Counted from the stretch's first letter, positions 9,349 through 18,716 are shown. The stretch is DNA of 64,000 nucleotides from Gillisella vitis (GCF_021559775.1 NZ_CP056047.1:3682963-3746962), one strand, 5' to 3'. Program-made: numbers and translations. The notes: generated from the letters alone by a model not told the origin.

Positions 9349-10002
9349 ATGAGTATTGTGTTGAACTCTGACGATTCAAATTCGCCGCAGCAGGGCCGGC
9401 CGCGCGATAAGAACCTTGATGATGCGCTTATTCGCGTCACGCTTGAGCTTCTCAGCCAGACGGGTCTTGAGGGTGTGACCATGGCCAAGGTCGGACGGCT
9501 GTCCGGTATTCCCGCGACCAGCATTTACAGACGCTATCCAGATGCAAAGAGCCTGATCATTGCGGCGATTGAGGATGATCTCGCAAAGCTGCAATTGCAC
9601 TTGGAAGACCACGGTTCTCTGCGTGCCGACCTGCTGGCGTTTTTGAAAACGCTTGCCGAAGCGCTTAATCCAGAGCGGGCGCGTATGCTCGCGGGCCTGC
9701 TATTGCCCATGCACCATGATCCGGAATTAGCAGTTCTGCTTTCCAGGAAACTCGAAGCAATCCGCAACGAAGGATGGCGTGGTGTCATTGATCGGGCTGT
9801 GCAAAGGGGAGCATTGCGGGCGCAGGCCCTGGATGCGGTGCCGCTCGACGATGTGGCGCAAACGATGATTTTCTATCAAGCGGTGGTGAAGCGCATGCCG
9901 GCTGACGAAGCTTTCCTCAACCGACTGCTGGATACGGTTTTGATGCCTGCGCTACAGCGCCTGGGGAGTGGCGAGCCAGAAGCAAACGTCGGCAATGCCT
10001 GA
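9349..10002 (+). CDS. TetR/AcrR-family transcriptional regulator
   Basis: A 217-residue regulator from ATG 9349, chosen because GGGA sits about 10 bases upstream; two upstream in-frame starts lack a ribosome site. After a short charged leader with GRPRDKNLDDALI comes a classic TetR helix-turn-helix, residues about 25-65: LLSQTGLEGVTMAKVGRLSG then IPATSIYRRYPDAKSLI. The C-terminal half is helical and matches the ligand and dimer domain of AcrR-like repressors (TetR_C type), with no recognisable ligand. A palindrome lies about 80 bases upstream. Likely targets are itself and the divergent lipocalin region. Confidence 0.87.
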   Translation: MSIVLNSDDSNSPQQGRPRDKNLDDALIRVTLELLSQTGLEGVTMAKVGRLSGIPATSIYRRYPDAKSLIIAAIEDDLAKLQLHLEDHGSLRADLLAFLKTLAEALNPERARMLAGLLLPMHHDPELAVLLSRKLEAIRNEGWRGVIDRAVQRGALRAQALDAVPLDDVAQTMIFYQAVVKRMPADEAFLNRLLDTVLMPALQRLGSGEPEANVGNA

Positions 10003-10028
10003 AATTGCTGCTCACGAAAGCCGGTCTG

Positions 10029-10056
10029 CCAGCCGTACATCCTTTTGCACGGCTGG
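10029..10056 (+). terminator. Hairpin after the TetR gene
   Basis: CCAGCCGT (10029-10036) and ACGGCTGG (10049-10056) are perfect arms around a 12-base loop, 26 bases past the TetR stop. The downstream T-tract is poor, so it may act as a weak terminator or RNA-stabilising stem. It sits between convergent tetR and guaA. Confidence 0.4.
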
Positions 10057-10158
10057 TTCCGTCTTCGCCTGCATCATGAATGCGAGGCCTGACGGGACGG
10101 GCCGCATAAATCCAGCGGCATCATGCGGCGGCCTATATGCGCGCCTGATCGGCAAAAA

Positions 10159-11721
10159 TCATTCCCACTCGATGGTGCCGGGCGGCTTGGATGTCACATC
10201 ATAGACGACCCGGTTGATGCCGCGGACTTCGTTGATGATGCGGGTAGCGGCACGGCCGAGGAATTCCATGTCATAGTGGTAGAAGTCTGCGGTCATGCCA
10301 TCAACGGAGGTGACGGCGCGCAGTGCGCAGACGAATTCATAGGTACGGCCATCGCCCATCACGCCGACAGTCTGGACCGGCAGCAGCACGGCGAAGGCCT
10401 GCCAGATAGCATCGTAAAGACCGGCCTTGCGGATTTCGTCCAGATAGATGGCATCGGCTTCGCGCAGGATATCGAGCTTTTCGCGGGTCACGCCGCCCGG
10501 GCAGCGGATGGCAAGGCCGGGGCCGGGGAAGGGGTGACGGCCAATGAATGAGTCGGGCAGGCCAAGCTCCTTGCCCAGAACGCGCACTTCGTCCTTGAAC
10601 AGCTCGCGCAGCGGTTCCACCAGCTTCATGTTCATGCGGTCTGGCAGGCCGCCGACATTGTGGTGGCTCTTGATGGTGACAGACGGGCCGCCGGAGAAGG
10701 AAACGCTTTCGATGACGTCAGGATAAAGCGTGCCTTGGCCGAGGAAGTCTGCGCCGCCGAGCTTCTTGGCTTCTTCCTCGAAGGTCTCGATGAACAGGCG
10801 GCCAATGATCTTGCGCTTGGTTTCCGGATCGGACACGCCTTCCAGCTCGCCGACGAAGCGGTCAATAGCATCGACATGGATCAGATGCAGATTGTAATGT
10901 TCCTTGAACATGGCAACGACATCCGCCGCCTCGTTCTTGCGCATCAACCCGTGGTCAACCAGAATGCAGGTCAGCTGGTCGCCAACCGCCTCATGGATCA
11001 GCAGAGCTGCGACCGAACTATCGACGCCGCCGGACAAGGCACAAATTACCCGCTTGTCGCCGACCTGGGCGCGGATCTGTTCCACGGCCTTAGCGCGGTA
11101 GGCTGACATGCTCCAGTCGCCAGTAATGCCAGCGATATTATGGACGAAATTCTGGATCAGCTTGGCGCCGTCAGGCGTATGCACCACTTCCGGGTGGAAC
11201 TGCACGGCGTAATATTTGCGGGCCTCATCGGCAATGAACGCGAAAGGCGCATTGGAGGAGGTGGCCAGAACCCGAAAGCCCGGCGGGATCGCGGTGACGC
11301 GGTCGCCATGCGACATCCAGACCTGATGACGTGAACCAACCGACCAGAGACCTTCGAACAGCTTGCAATCCTGCTCGATCTCAAGGAAGGCGCGACCAAA
11401 TTCGCGGTGATGTCCGGCTTCAACCTTGCCACCCAGCTGGGCGCAAATGGTTTGCTGGCCATAGCAGATGCCAAAGATTGGCAGGCCGCTGTCGAAAATC
11501 ACCTGAGGAACGCGGGGGCTGCCTTCATCCAGTGCCGAGGCCGGGCTTCCAGACAGGATAACCGCTTTTGGCTTCAACCGTGCGAAGCCCTCTTCGGATG
11601 ACTGGAAAGGGACGATTTCGCAGTACACGCCGGTTTCACGAACGCGCCGCGCAATCAGCTGCGTTACCTGGCTGCCGAAATCGATGATGAGAACGCTGTC
11701 GGGATGTGCTGTCTGGGTCAT
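10159..11721 (-). CDS. guaA: GMP synthase (glutamine-hydrolysing)
   Basis: A 520-residue, full-length GuaA, which converts XMP, glutamine and ATP to GMP in the last step of guanine nucleotide synthesis. The class I glutamine amidotransferase domain has the nucleophile Cys86 in FGICYGQQ and the catalytic His-Glu in [11 protein letters not shown]. The ATP pyrophosphatase domain has the P-loop [10 protein letters not shown]. The dimerisation end carries [11 protein letters not shown] and the terminal PPGTIEWE common to the family. Start ATG 11721 follows AAAGG. It is 84 bases from the upstream nucleosidase gene on the same strand. Confidence 0.98.
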   Translation of the reverse strand: MTQTAHPDSVLIIDFGSQVTQLIARRVRETGVYCEIVPFQSSEEGFARLKPKAVILSGSPASALDEGSPRVPQVIFDSGLPIFGICYGQQTICAQLGGKVEAGHHREFGRAFLEIEQDCKLFEGLWSVGSRHQVWMSHGDRVTAIPPGFRVLATSSNAPFAFIADEARKYYAVQFHPEVVHTPDGAKLIQNFVHNIAGITGDWSMSAYRAKAVEQIRAQVGDKRVICALSGGVDSSVAALLIHEAVGDQLTCILVDHGLMRKNEAADVVAMFKEHYNLHLIHVDAIDRFVGELEGVSDPETKRKIIGRLFIETFEEEAKKLGGADFLGQGTLYPDVIESVSFSGGPSVTIKSHHNVGGLPDRMNMKLVEPLRELFKDEVRVLGKELGLPDSFIGRHPFPGPGLAIRCPGGVTREKLDILREADAIYLDEIRKAGLYDAIWQAFAVLLPVQTVGVMGDGRTYEFVCALRAVTSVDGMTADFYHYDMEFLGRAATRIINEVRGINRVVYDVTSKPPGTIEWE

Positions 11722-11805
11722 GTCGAGCCTTTAATGAAAAGCAGTGTCCGTGGCAATCCGGGAAATGCCGGCATGGCAAAAAATCTCGTGTTCGGCGCGG
11801 GCGGA

Positions 11806-12444
11806 TCAGAACCAGAAGGTGCCGTCTTCCACTGCCTTGACCAGCGCGTCTACCGCTTGGGCCAGGTTGCGGTCAACGACATGCAGATACTCCGTCCAGT
11901 CGCCGACATGTTTCAGTTCCGCCTTGCCATCGGAAATACCGCGCAGGCCGATCAGCGGCAGGTTGAATGCCTGACAGGCGCGCAGCACCGCATAGGTTTC
12001 CATATCGACCATGTCAGCGGCGATGCTGTCATAGACCGGGCCTGAGACGATATTGCCGCCGGTCGACAGGCTGGCCACGGCAACGCCGGGAATGCGCAGC
12101 GGCAGGTCCACCGTAGCAGGCAGATCGAGGAACGGCGTACAGCCTTTCTCGAAACCGAGCGGCGAGGCGTCCATATCCCGGTAGGCGACCGAGGAGACCT
12201 GGTAGACCTCGGTCTGTTCCAGCCGTGCCGAGCCTGCCGAACCGAGCGAGACGACGAGATCGGGAAGCGTCCCTGCTGCCTGGAGGTCTCTTAGGGCATT
12301 GGTGGTGGCGATGGCGCTTTCCACGGGGCCAACCCCGGTCATCAGCGGTTGTATGCGCAGGCGCAGGAGCGGGCCATATTCGGCATCGACTGCCATGACG
12401 AACAGAATGGACTTGCTGCAAACCGATTTCAGTTCAAATGTCAT
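11806..12444 (-). CDS. 5'-methylthioadenosine/S-adenosylhomocysteine nucleosidase-like protein
   Basis: 212 residues with the purine-nucleoside phosphorylase fold of MTA/SAH nucleosidases: a GVGPVESAIATTNAL glycine loop, VVSLGSAGS, the substrate-binding DMVDMETYAVLRAC with the ME pair contacting ribose, and the late catalytic Asp in GLRGISDG. It would cleave MTA or SAH to adenine plus the thioribose. It is somewhat divergent and short compared with E. coli MtnN (232), so a related nucleosidase is possible. The ATG overlaps the stop of the upstream thioesterase gene by four bases (ATGA), which indicates translational coupling. Confidence 0.85.
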   Translation of the reverse strand: MTFELKSVCSKSILFVMAVDAEYGPLLRLRIQPLMTGVGPVESAIATTNALRDLQAAGTLPDLVVSLGSAGSARLEQTEVYQVSSVAYRDMDASPLGFEKGCTPFLDLPATVDLPLRIPGVAVASLSTGGNIVSGPVYDSIAADMVDMETYAVLRACQAFNLPLIGLRGISDGKAELKHVGDWTEYLHVVDRNLAQAVDALVKAVEDGTFWF

Positions 12445-12878
12445 TCTCTGATATCCTCACGGCCCCGCATCACCATCAGTGTGCTGGTCATCGAGGCAAT
12501 CAATTTGGCTGGGCCGTCGGAGATGGCATAGCCACGGCCATCGGCGACGATAATGGTGGAGCCGGGCTTGGTGATCTCGCCGCGAAACAGAAAACGGTCG
12601 CCGCGCCCGGGCGACATCATGTTGACCTTGAATTCGATGGTCAGCAGCGAGGTTTCAGGCGCAATCACCGTATAGGCGGCGTAGCTGCAAGCCGCGTCGA
12701 GGGCGGCGGAAATTACGCCTGCATGCAGGAAGCCATGTTGTTGGGTGAGCTTGTCGTGAAACGCCAGCTCGATTTCCACCATTTTATGGCTGATGCGGGT
12801 CAGTTCCGCGCCAATGGTCTGCATGGCGCCCTGCCGTGCAAAGCTTGCCGTGATCCGCTGCTGGATATCCGCGTCCAT
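12441..12878 (-). CDS. PaaI-type hotdog thioesterase
   Basis: 145 residues from ATG 12878 (MDADIQQRITASF), chosen because an AGAGGCGG ribosome site precedes it; a longer frame reaches 12941 with no such site. The hotdog domain signature QQHGFLHAGVISAALDAACS carries the helix whose His/Gly and Asp residues form the active site of PaaI/YbgC-like acyl-CoA thioesterases, followed by LLTIEFKVNMMSP on the central strand. Acyl-CoA hydrolysis in the cytoplasm is predicted, substrate unknown. Its coupling to the nucleosidase gene is structural; no shared pathway is obvious. Confidence 0.86.
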   Translation of the reverse strand: MDADIQQRITASFARQGAMQTIGAELTRISHKMVEIELAFHDKLTQQHGFLHAGVISAALDAACSYAAYTVIAPETSLLTIEFKVNMMSPGRGDRFLFRGEITKPGSTIIVADGRGYAISDGPAKLIASMTSTLMVMRGREDIRE

Positions 12879-13001
12879 GTGGCTGCCGCCTCTTTCCCTC
12901 TCGTCTGCCTGCCATTTGGCATGACGGAACCGGTTCGGCAAGCCTGTTGATGGGGTTTGGCCTGTTGATGGGCTTTGGGCGCGACGGTTTTGCTGCGGTA
13001 G

Positions 13002-13466
13002 TTAATTCAGCAGGAAAAGCGCCGCGTTCAGCACTGTGGCGAAAGCAACCCAGGCGGCATAGGGGATGAAACACAGCATCGCCACCCGGTCCAAGCGGCG
13101 GACCTGCCAGACAAAGGCAAGGATCAGCGCCAGCATCGGCAGAATGACGATCAGGGCGAGACCGGTGCTCTGTGCACCGAAGAACGCCGGAGACCACAGG
13201 AAATTCAGCAGCATCTGGCCGAACCACAGCGTCATGGCACGCGATGCGCCCCGCGATTGCCGCATCCGCTGCCAGATCCGAGCGCCCGCAAGGCCGATCA
13301 GCACGTACAGCACGGTCCAGACCGGGCCGAAGATCCAGCCCGGCGGATTGAAGAAAGGCTTTTCCAGCCCGTCATACCAGTCGCCCGGCAGATTGGTCAG
13401 CCCGATCAGGGTGCCGATGCCGGTGACGGCGGCCATGAAGATGAGATTGGTGAGAGCGTTACGCAT
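13002..13466 (-). CDS. tspO: TspO/MBR family tryptophan-rich sensory protein
   Basis: 154 residues with five predicted membrane helices. The family signature is clear near residues 35-60: KPFFNPPGWIFGPVWTVLYV, and later LWFGQMLLNFLWSPAFFGAQ with the conserved WSPxFFG. Bacterial TspO binds porphyrins and in Rhodobacter modulates tetrapyrrole-linked gene control; Sinorhizobium TspO is linked to nutrient stress. It starts 49 bases after the DUF1513 gene on the same strand, so it may be cotranscribed with the upstream iron-type operon. That placement is notable because TspO handles haem-like ligands. Confidence 0.93.
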   Translation of the reverse strand: MRNALTNLIFMAAVTGIGTLIGLTNLPGDWYDGLEKPFFNPPGWIFGPVWTVLYVLIGLAGARIWQRMRQSRGASRAMTLWFGQMLLNFLWSPAFFGAQSTGLALIVILPMLALILAFVWQVRRLDRVAMLCFIPYAAWVAFATVLNAALFLLN

Positions 13467-13514
13467 GACGTGACTACCTATAGCATCAAGCCCTGGATGG
13501 AAGGGGATAAGCCA

Positions 13515-14588
13515 TCATCCGATGCGGATGATGTGCTGGTCCCAGTTTACGGCCTCTGATCTGCCCAGGAACCGGCCATCATAGGAAGACGTGGCAAAGC
13601 CATGGGCGGCAGGCGCGATGCCCGCTGCTTCGCTCAGGCTGGCGGTTTTCAGCACCTTGCCGCTGTCGGCATCCAACGTGACCGAGAGACCGCCATTCGG
13701 TGAGGTGACGCCGACCAGTCCTTCGTGACGGTTGACGGCAATTGCCCCAACATAATTGGCAAGCCCACGGGTGATATCGGGCGGCAGGTCGAGCCAGTGC
13801 AGCGCTTCGCCCCGCCTGAAATGGCCGACCAGCGGCGGCAGATCGCGGCGTGGGCCCTCATATTGGCAGGCAAACCAGATCCGGCCACGCGCATCGAGAT
13901 CGATATGCCGGGTCGAAAGCTGGCGCAGGGCTTCGGGCAGTTCGTGTTTTTCGATCAATGCGCCGGTTTTGGCATCCGCCAGCACTAGAGATGGTTGCAT
14001 ATGGTCGAGATTGAGCTTGGTGCGGCCGAAATCGGGATTGGTCTCGATGCCGCCATTGGCGATGATCAGCAGGCTGCCGTCATCGCTGACGTTCATGTCA
14101 TGGGTGCCGATACCATGGGCGGAAAATTCGCCGATCCGGCGAAATCCGTCTGTTGCATCGTAAAGCCCGATCATGCCGCGATTGTTGTCGAAATCATTCT
14201 CGCTGGCATAGAGCAGCTTGCCATCGGGCGAAAAATGCCCGTGGCCGTAGAAATGGCGGCCCGCCGGGGCGTTGACGACAACAGGTGCCACCTGCTGTTG
14301 CCGGTCGAAGATGAAGACGAATGTCCCGGGACGCCTCGCAAAGGCAGCCACCTTATTGGCGCTGGCCGCAAGCCCGTGGGCGCGGCCCGGCAGGGCGACG
14401 CGCGCAACGATCCGACCATCTTCGCTGAGCAAGGCAGCGTCAAATGATCCATCCTGGGCGCGAAAGGCGGAGGCATAGACGGCATCGGTTGCCGTCAGGG
14501 TCGCTGCTTGCGCCGCTGTCAGCCCGGCCAGATAAACGGCGCCTGCGGCTTTTAAAAAGTGTCGCCTGTCCATCAACGCGCCGCGCAT
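13515..14588 (-). CDS. DUF1513 exported protein of the imelysin iron locus
   Basis: 357 residues from ATG 14588, with GGGGA nine bases upstream. A Tat signal with DRRHFLKAAGAVYLAGLTAA is followed by a beta-propeller-like body (AGRHFYGHGHFSPDGKLLYA, then IGTHDMNVSDDGSLLIIANG). DUF1513 proteins are periplasmic, have no assigned biochemistry, and are typically encoded after imelysin and DUF1111 genes, exactly as here. The repeated HGH/THD histidines suggest a metal-binding site (inference). It starts 5 bases after the imelysin stop at 14594, so translation is probably coupled. Confidence 0.85.
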   Translation of the reverse strand: MRGALMDRRHFLKAAGAVYLAGLTAAQAATLTATDAVYASAFRAQDGSFDAALLSEDGRIVARVALPGRAHGLAASANKVAAFARRPGTFVFIFDRQQQVAPVVVNAPAGRHFYGHGHFSPDGKLLYASENDFDNNRGMIGLYDATDGFRRIGEFSAHGIGTHDMNVSDDGSLLIIANGGIETNPDFGRTKLNLDHMQPSLVLADAKTGALIEKHELPEALRQLSTRHIDLDARGRIWFACQYEGPRRDLPPLVGHFRRGEALHWLDLPPDITRGLANYVGAIAVNRHEGLVGVTSPNGGLSVTLDADSGKVLKTASLSEAAGIAPAAHGFATSSYDGRFLGRSEAVNWDQHIIRIG

Positions 14589-14593
14589 CGGGA

Positions 14594-15718
14594 TCAATCC
14601 CCGTCCGCGAAAGAAAAACCGGCGCTGAGGCCGACGCCGCCGCCCAGCCCGTCGCTGAGATCGGTGATCATGCTGCGGCTGTCATCCAGCAGGCTGACCA
14701 GCTTCTTGCGGTTGTCGGGTTGGCCAACGGCTGCTTCCACATCCGGTGTGATGGATTGGGCGGTCTGGATCAGCTGGTCGGCCTGGATATTGATGGCGGT
14801 GATCACGCCTCGCTTGCCCTCCGGCAACAGGTTTGCAGCGCCTGTGTCGTTGAGAAGCTGTTTGAGACCGGTCAGGTTTTCCTGCATGCTGACGAAGGTC
14901 AGGCCGGAGCGCCAGAAAATCGCCTGCTTGGGCGCGATACGGCCCCCTGCACCTTTGAAGAATGTTTCGATCCGCTCGTCGCGCACGGTCTCGGTTCCGT
15001 GGACGAGAATGCCGAGCAGGCCGGTGATAGCCTCCGATGGGGTGCGGAAGACATCATTGTTCGGGCCGGGCTGCTTCCAGGCCGTCTGGATGCCGCCGGG
15101 CGCTTCCCAGAGGCTGGAAAGTTCGCCTGCCATGTTTTCGATATTGCCAGCAATTGCTGCGCCATAGCGGCAACGGAACGCGCCGTCGGCCTGGTTCAAA
15201 GTCTCCGATCCGGTGCCGTAGAGCACATATTCCAGAGCGCCAAGACCCTGGATCGCCACGCTTTTCTCATGCAGGGCTTCCGGCTTGGTGAAGCTGTCGT
15301 CATTGGAGGCAATGGCGCCCTGGATCTGCTTCAGCGCCAGTCCCTTGCGGTCCGGGTAAAACAGGATGTGCTCAAAGCGGTTTTCCTCGATCACCGGTCC
15401 AACCCGGACAATCTCGATCCGCGCCCAGGCGCGCACGGCTTGCTCAAAGCCATCCTTGGCCGCTTTGACGGTTTGGTCGGAAGGGGTGGCGCATAGGGCA
15501 TTCATCCCTTCATGCAGGGCCTTGGCCTTGTCGAGAAAATTGCGATAGCCGGGGCGGATAAAGCCATCCACCGTCTTTGCCATCACGTCTGGCACCGCGG
15601 CGGCTTGCAGGGCTGTTGCATGGGGGGCGGCGTCCTGCGCCAAAACGGGCAAGGCCTGGAAGGGGAGGAGGGATAGTGTCAGGACGAGGGTCAAAATCCG
15701 GCATCGAGCAGTGGGCAT
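14594..15718 (-). CDS. Imelysin-family periplasmic protein (second copy, altered GxHxxE)
   Basis: 374 residues with a Sec signal peptide (MPTARCRILTLVLTLSLLPF to about residue 27, then AQDAAPH). The imelysin (M75 peptidase-like) fold shows in the first helical repeat ARIEIVRVGPVIEENRFEHI and later repeats. The normally conserved metal/active motif GxHxxE reads GLGALE in IQGLGALEYVLYG, so the His is replaced by Gly. This is either a subfamily trait or loss of one function. The ATG overlaps the stop of the di-haem gene by one base (TGATG), so both are one transcript. A role in periplasmic iron handling is inferred from family and context. Confidence 0.88.
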   Translation of the reverse strand: MPTARCRILTLVLTLSLLPFQALPVLAQDAAPHATALQAAAVPDVMAKTVDGFIRPGYRNFLDKAKALHEGMNALCATPSDQTVKAAKDGFEQAVRAWARIEIVRVGPVIEENRFEHILFYPDRKGLALKQIQGAIASNDDSFTKPEALHEKSVAIQGLGALEYVLYGTGSETLNQADGAFRCRYGAAIAGNIENMAGELSSLWEAPGGIQTAWKQPGPNNDVFRTPSEAITGLLGILVHGTETVRDERIETFFKGAGGRIAPKQAIFWRSGLTFVSMQENLTGLKQLLNDTGAANLLPEGKRGVITAINIQADQLIQTAQSITPDVEAAVGQPDNRKKLVSLLDDSRSMITDLSDGLGGGVGLSAGFSFADGD

Positions 15719-17262
15719 CAGAGTGACTCCAGAAACGTAATCAACGCCTTGCGGTCGCCCGGCGTCATGGATGCAAAGGCGTTGCGGGCGTTTTCCGCCT
15801 CGCCGCCGTGCCAGAGAATGGCTTGCGGCAGGGAGGTGGCGCGCCCGTCATGCAGATAGGCCTGACGACCGCCGACTTTGGCTGTGAGACCGAGGCCCCA
15901 GAGCGGCGGCGTGCGCCATTGCTGGCCGCTGGCCAAGCCGACCTGTTGCCCATCGGCCAGATCGGGACCCATATCATGCAGCAGGAAATCGGAATAGGGC
16001 CAGATCAGTTGGAAGGAAAGGGCCGGGTTGGCGGTATCGCGCCGCGTCACATATTTCGGCTGATGGCAGCTGGCGCAACCGGATGCATAAAACAGTGCCT
16101 TGCCGGCCAGCACATCAGGCTTTGTGACGTCGCGGCGCTTGGGAGGGGCCAGTGTTTCGCTATAGAATGTCATCAGATCCAGAACCGGCGGTGGTGCCTC
16201 GACCGGGCCAAGCCTTGCCTGCACGCCATTCGGTAGCGCCAGGCATTGCGGCTGGTTTGCCGTGCAATCGCCTGCATGGCGCGGATCGTCGGGAGAGGAA
16301 ATGCCGATATCACCGGCCAAGGCGCTCGCCGCCTGATCGCGGACCGTGGCGTTTTCCGCCTTCCAGCCGAAGCGTCCGATCCTGATGTCGCCGGTCAGGT
16401 GATCGCGCACCTTGGCAACTGTTCCCGAAATGCCCTTGCCCGCTTGGGCCTGCCGCTCGGCATTGGCCAGAATATCCTCGTCGGCAATCGCCTCGATCAG
16501 GCCCATGCCGATCATCGGATTGGCGATACGCGGCGATAGTGTGGTGTCGGCTCCAAGCGGACCATAACCGAGCGCGTCGATGCTGTAGGTGGGAACCCGC
16601 AGCGTCTCCATTTCACCACCGGCAAGCATTACGGTCTTCGGTTGATAGGTCACGACCAGCCGTCCCTCGGCGGCAAGACCGGGTACGGCGCGGTCCTGTA
16701 GTTGCCGGCCATAGGTGTCATCGCCGAAATTCAGCGCCTTCAAGGCGGCAATCGCGGCCTTTTCCTCATCGGTATGCGCGGGACGGGCCAGCCTTAGAAA
16801 CATCGAGGTGGCATCGCCATCCGGTCCGGGTGGATGGCCACGCCCGCCGCGCTGATGGCAGCTTTCGCAGGAGCGGGCGTTGAACAGTGGTCCCAATCCG
16901 TCCGAGGCCTGTGTGGAGGAGGGGGAGGAGACCCAGAATTTCTGAAAAAGCGCTTCGCCGAGGGAAAATTGCTGTTGCTGCTCGAAACTCACGGTGGCGA
17001 GTGGGTGGGTAAAGGCCTTGGCATCGGCGGAGCCGGTAAAACTCGCAGCGCCTGCCGTCATCGCCTCGAAGGCTTCGGCTTTTGAAAAGTCGGTGGTGGG
17101 GACTGTAACGGCGTTGACCTTGATACGGTCTGCCGGTGTGAGATCCGGGCGCAGCTCCGCTGCAAAGGCACTCGCTATCAGGCTGCTTTCCAGCTGGCTT
17201 CCCATCAGGAGGGCGCCGCCCAGCAGGAGTATCGTCGCTGTCGTCAGCCGCACGTTCGGCAT
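15718..17262 (-). CDS. Di-haem c-type cytochrome-like oxidoreductase (DUF1111)
   Basis: 514 residues from ATG 17262 with a signal peptide ending near residue 34 (ASAFA-AEL). Two haem c sites are visible: CESCH at 132-136 and CASCHQP about residue 396, with a MauG/peroxidase-like spread of conserved residues. DUF1111 di-haem proteins ('thiol oxidoreductases') are periplasmic electron carriers found beside imelysins. In this operon it may reduce or oxidise iron during uptake (inference). An ATG at 17304 would place the start within a GC-rich hairpin and before the signal peptide, so it was rejected. It lies between two imelysin genes. Confidence 0.9.
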   Translation of the reverse strand: MPNVRLTTATILLLGGALLMGSQLESSLIASAFAAELRPDLTPADRIKVNAVTVPTTDFSKAEAFEAMTAGAASFTGSADAKAFTHPLATVSFEQQQQFSLGEALFQKFWVSSPSSTQASDGLGPLFNARSCESCHQRGGRGHPPGPDGDATSMFLRLARPAHTDEEKAAIAALKALNFGDDTYGRQLQDRAVPGLAAEGRLVVTYQPKTVMLAGGEMETLRVPTYSIDALGYGPLGADTTLSPRIANPMIGMGLIEAIADEDILANAERQAQAGKGISGTVAKVRDHLTGDIRIGRFGWKAENATVRDQAASALAGDIGISSPDDPRHAGDCTANQPQCLALPNGVQARLGPVEAPPPVLDLMTFYSETLAPPKRRDVTKPDVLAGKALFYASGCASCHQPKYVTRRDTANPALSFQLIWPYSDFLLHDMGPDLADGQQVGLASGQQWRTPPLWGLGLTAKVGGRQAYLHDGRATSLPQAILWHGGEAENARNAFASMTPGDRKALITFLESL

Positions 17263-17272
17263 CCCCGTGATA

Positions 17273-17304
17273 ATGGCCGCCGCCCGTTTGTGGGCAGCGG
17301 CCAT
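17273..17304. terminator. GC-rich intercistronic hairpin
   Basis: Arms at 17273-17285 and 17292-17304 are 13 bases long with one mismatch around a 6-base loop, between the first imelysin gene and the di-haem gene. On the minus strand only TTAT follows, so partial termination or mRNA stabilisation of the upstream cistron is likelier than full stop. Confidence 0.45.
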
Positions 17305-17321
17305 TTGTTTTCAATCCGTTC

Positions 17322-18599
17322 TTACTTGAAGACGGCGCTGGGGTTGTCGAGGCTGTCGGAGCCTTCCAGCTTGACTTCGCCGAGATCGAGGGCCGCCACG
17401 ACGCGCTGGATCGACTTGGTCTGGTCGATCAGACCGTCGATACCCGCCTGTACGGTGGCATTGCCGTCCTTATTGTTCTCGGCAATCATCTGGTCGTAAT
17501 GCTCGACGGACTTGGCACGCTTGACGAGAGCGGTCATCGCCTTCATCGTCGTGTTCAGCTTGGACTTCATTTCCTTGTCCAGCGCCTTGTCCTTGGCGGC
17601 AACCAGGTCCGACAGGGATGGGCCGGTCATCTTGGTGCCATCGGTGCGGGTATATTTGCCGGTATAGGCCGAGCGAATGCCGAGTGCGTCGTAATAATGC
17701 GAATTATGGGTGTTGTCGGAGAAGCAGTCATGCTCTTCTTCCGGATCGTGCAGCAACAGCCCAAGCTTCATGCGCTCGCCAGCCAGTTCGCCGTAGGACA
17801 GCGAACCCATGCCGGTCAAAATAGCTTTGAGGCCTGAGGTCGGGTCGGCCAGCAAGGTCTTTGTCGCTTCACCTTCCGGCTTCCAGGCATCGACCATTTC
17901 TTGAAGGTCGGAGACCAACAGGGTCGAGGCCGACTTCAGATACTGAGCGCGCCGGTCGCAATGGCCGCCGGTGCAATTCTTCAGGTCGTAATCGGTAAAG
18001 GGACGGTTGCCAGCGCCTGGGCCAGTGCCGTTCAGGTCCTGGCCCCAGAGCAGGAATTCGATGGCATGGTAGCCGGTTGCCACATTGGCCTCGACGCCAC
18101 CGGCTTCCTGGAGCTTGTTGGCCAGGAAATCCGGTGTCAGATTGGTGGCGTCCACCTCTTCGCCATTGATCTTGATCTTGGTATTGGCAATCACATTGGC
18201 GGTGTAAAGCGCATTGGTATCGCTTTCAGTGCCGTAGGATTTATCGACATAGTCGATCAGGCCTTCGTCCAGCGGCCAGGCATTGACCTTGCCTTCCCAG
18301 TCATCAACAATCTTGTTGCCGAAGCGATAGACTTCCGACTGCTGGTAAGGCACACGCGCCTTGATCCAGGCGGAGCGGGCCTTGTTGAGCGTCGACTTGC
18401 TAGGCTTGGCAAGGAGCGCGTCAACGGCGGCATCCAGCGTCTTGGCTGTGGTAAGCGAATCCTGGTATTTCGCTTCCGCCAGCTCTGCATAATGCTTCAA
18501 TACCGCATCGGCTTCCGGCGCTTTCGCTGCCGGAGCGGCAAAACTGGTTGAAGCGATGAAAAGCGCCAGACCGGCGCCGATCATGAATGGTCGAGACAT
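17322..18599 (-). CDS. Imelysin-family iron-regulated protein (IrpA-like)
   Basis: 425 residues from ATG 18599, directly after a strong AGGAGAGGG site. A signal peptide (MSRPFMIGAGLALFIASTSF) is followed by a mature imelysin domain. The canonical GxHxxE motif is intact in GYHAIEFLLWGQD, and GAGNRPFTDY is also characteristic of the IrpA branch, as is SGIRSAYTGKY-like IRSAYTGKYTR. IrpA-type proteins are periplasmic and induced by iron shortage in cyanobacteria and others. It heads an apparent operon: IrpA-like, di-haem DUF1111, second imelysin, DUF1513, perhaps tspO. Confidence 0.92.
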   Translation of the reverse strand: MSRPFMIGAGLALFIASTSFAAPAAKAPEADAVLKHYAELAEAKYQDSLTTAKTLDAAVDALLAKPSKSTLNKARSAWIKARVPYQQSEVYRFGNKIVDDWEGKVNAWPLDEGLIDYVDKSYGTESDTNALYTANVIANTKIKINGEEVDATNLTPDFLANKLQEAGGVEANVATGYHAIEFLLWGQDLNGTGPGAGNRPFTDYDLKNCTGGHCDRRAQYLKSASTLLVSDLQEMVDAWKPEGEATKTLLADPTSGLKAILTGMGSLSYGELAGERMKLGLLLHDPEEEHDCFSDNTHNSHYYDALGIRSAYTGKYTRTDGTKMTGPSLSDLVAAKDKALDKEMKSKLNTTMKAMTALVKRAKSVEHYDQMIAENNKDGNATVQAGIDGLIDQTKSIQRVVAALDLGEVKLEGSDSLDNPSAVFK

Positions 18600-18688
18600 G
18601 CCCTCTCCTCTGGCGCCTTTAGCGCCGCTTGTGGTCTGTGGGCATGTCATGGAACAAAATTAAACTAGTGTCAAACAATCAGGAATAG

Positions 18689-18704
18689 CCCTAAGTATTT
18701 AGGG
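18689..18704. promoter_or_regulatory. Small palindrome upstream of the imelysin operon
   Basis: CCCTAAGTATTTAGGG has perfect 6-base arms (4-base centre), about 90 bases before the first imelysin start and 12 bases after the methyltransferase stop. It could be an operator (iron control by RirA or Irr is the natural guess) or a short hairpin of the upstream gene. It does not match an iron box closely enough for me to name one. Confidence 0.3.
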
Positions 18705-18716
18705 TGCATCCCGATC

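Noticed and set aside
14444..15496. 350-codon frame antisense to the second imelysin gene
   Set aside because: Shadow of the real gene, whose signal peptide and family motifs are clear.
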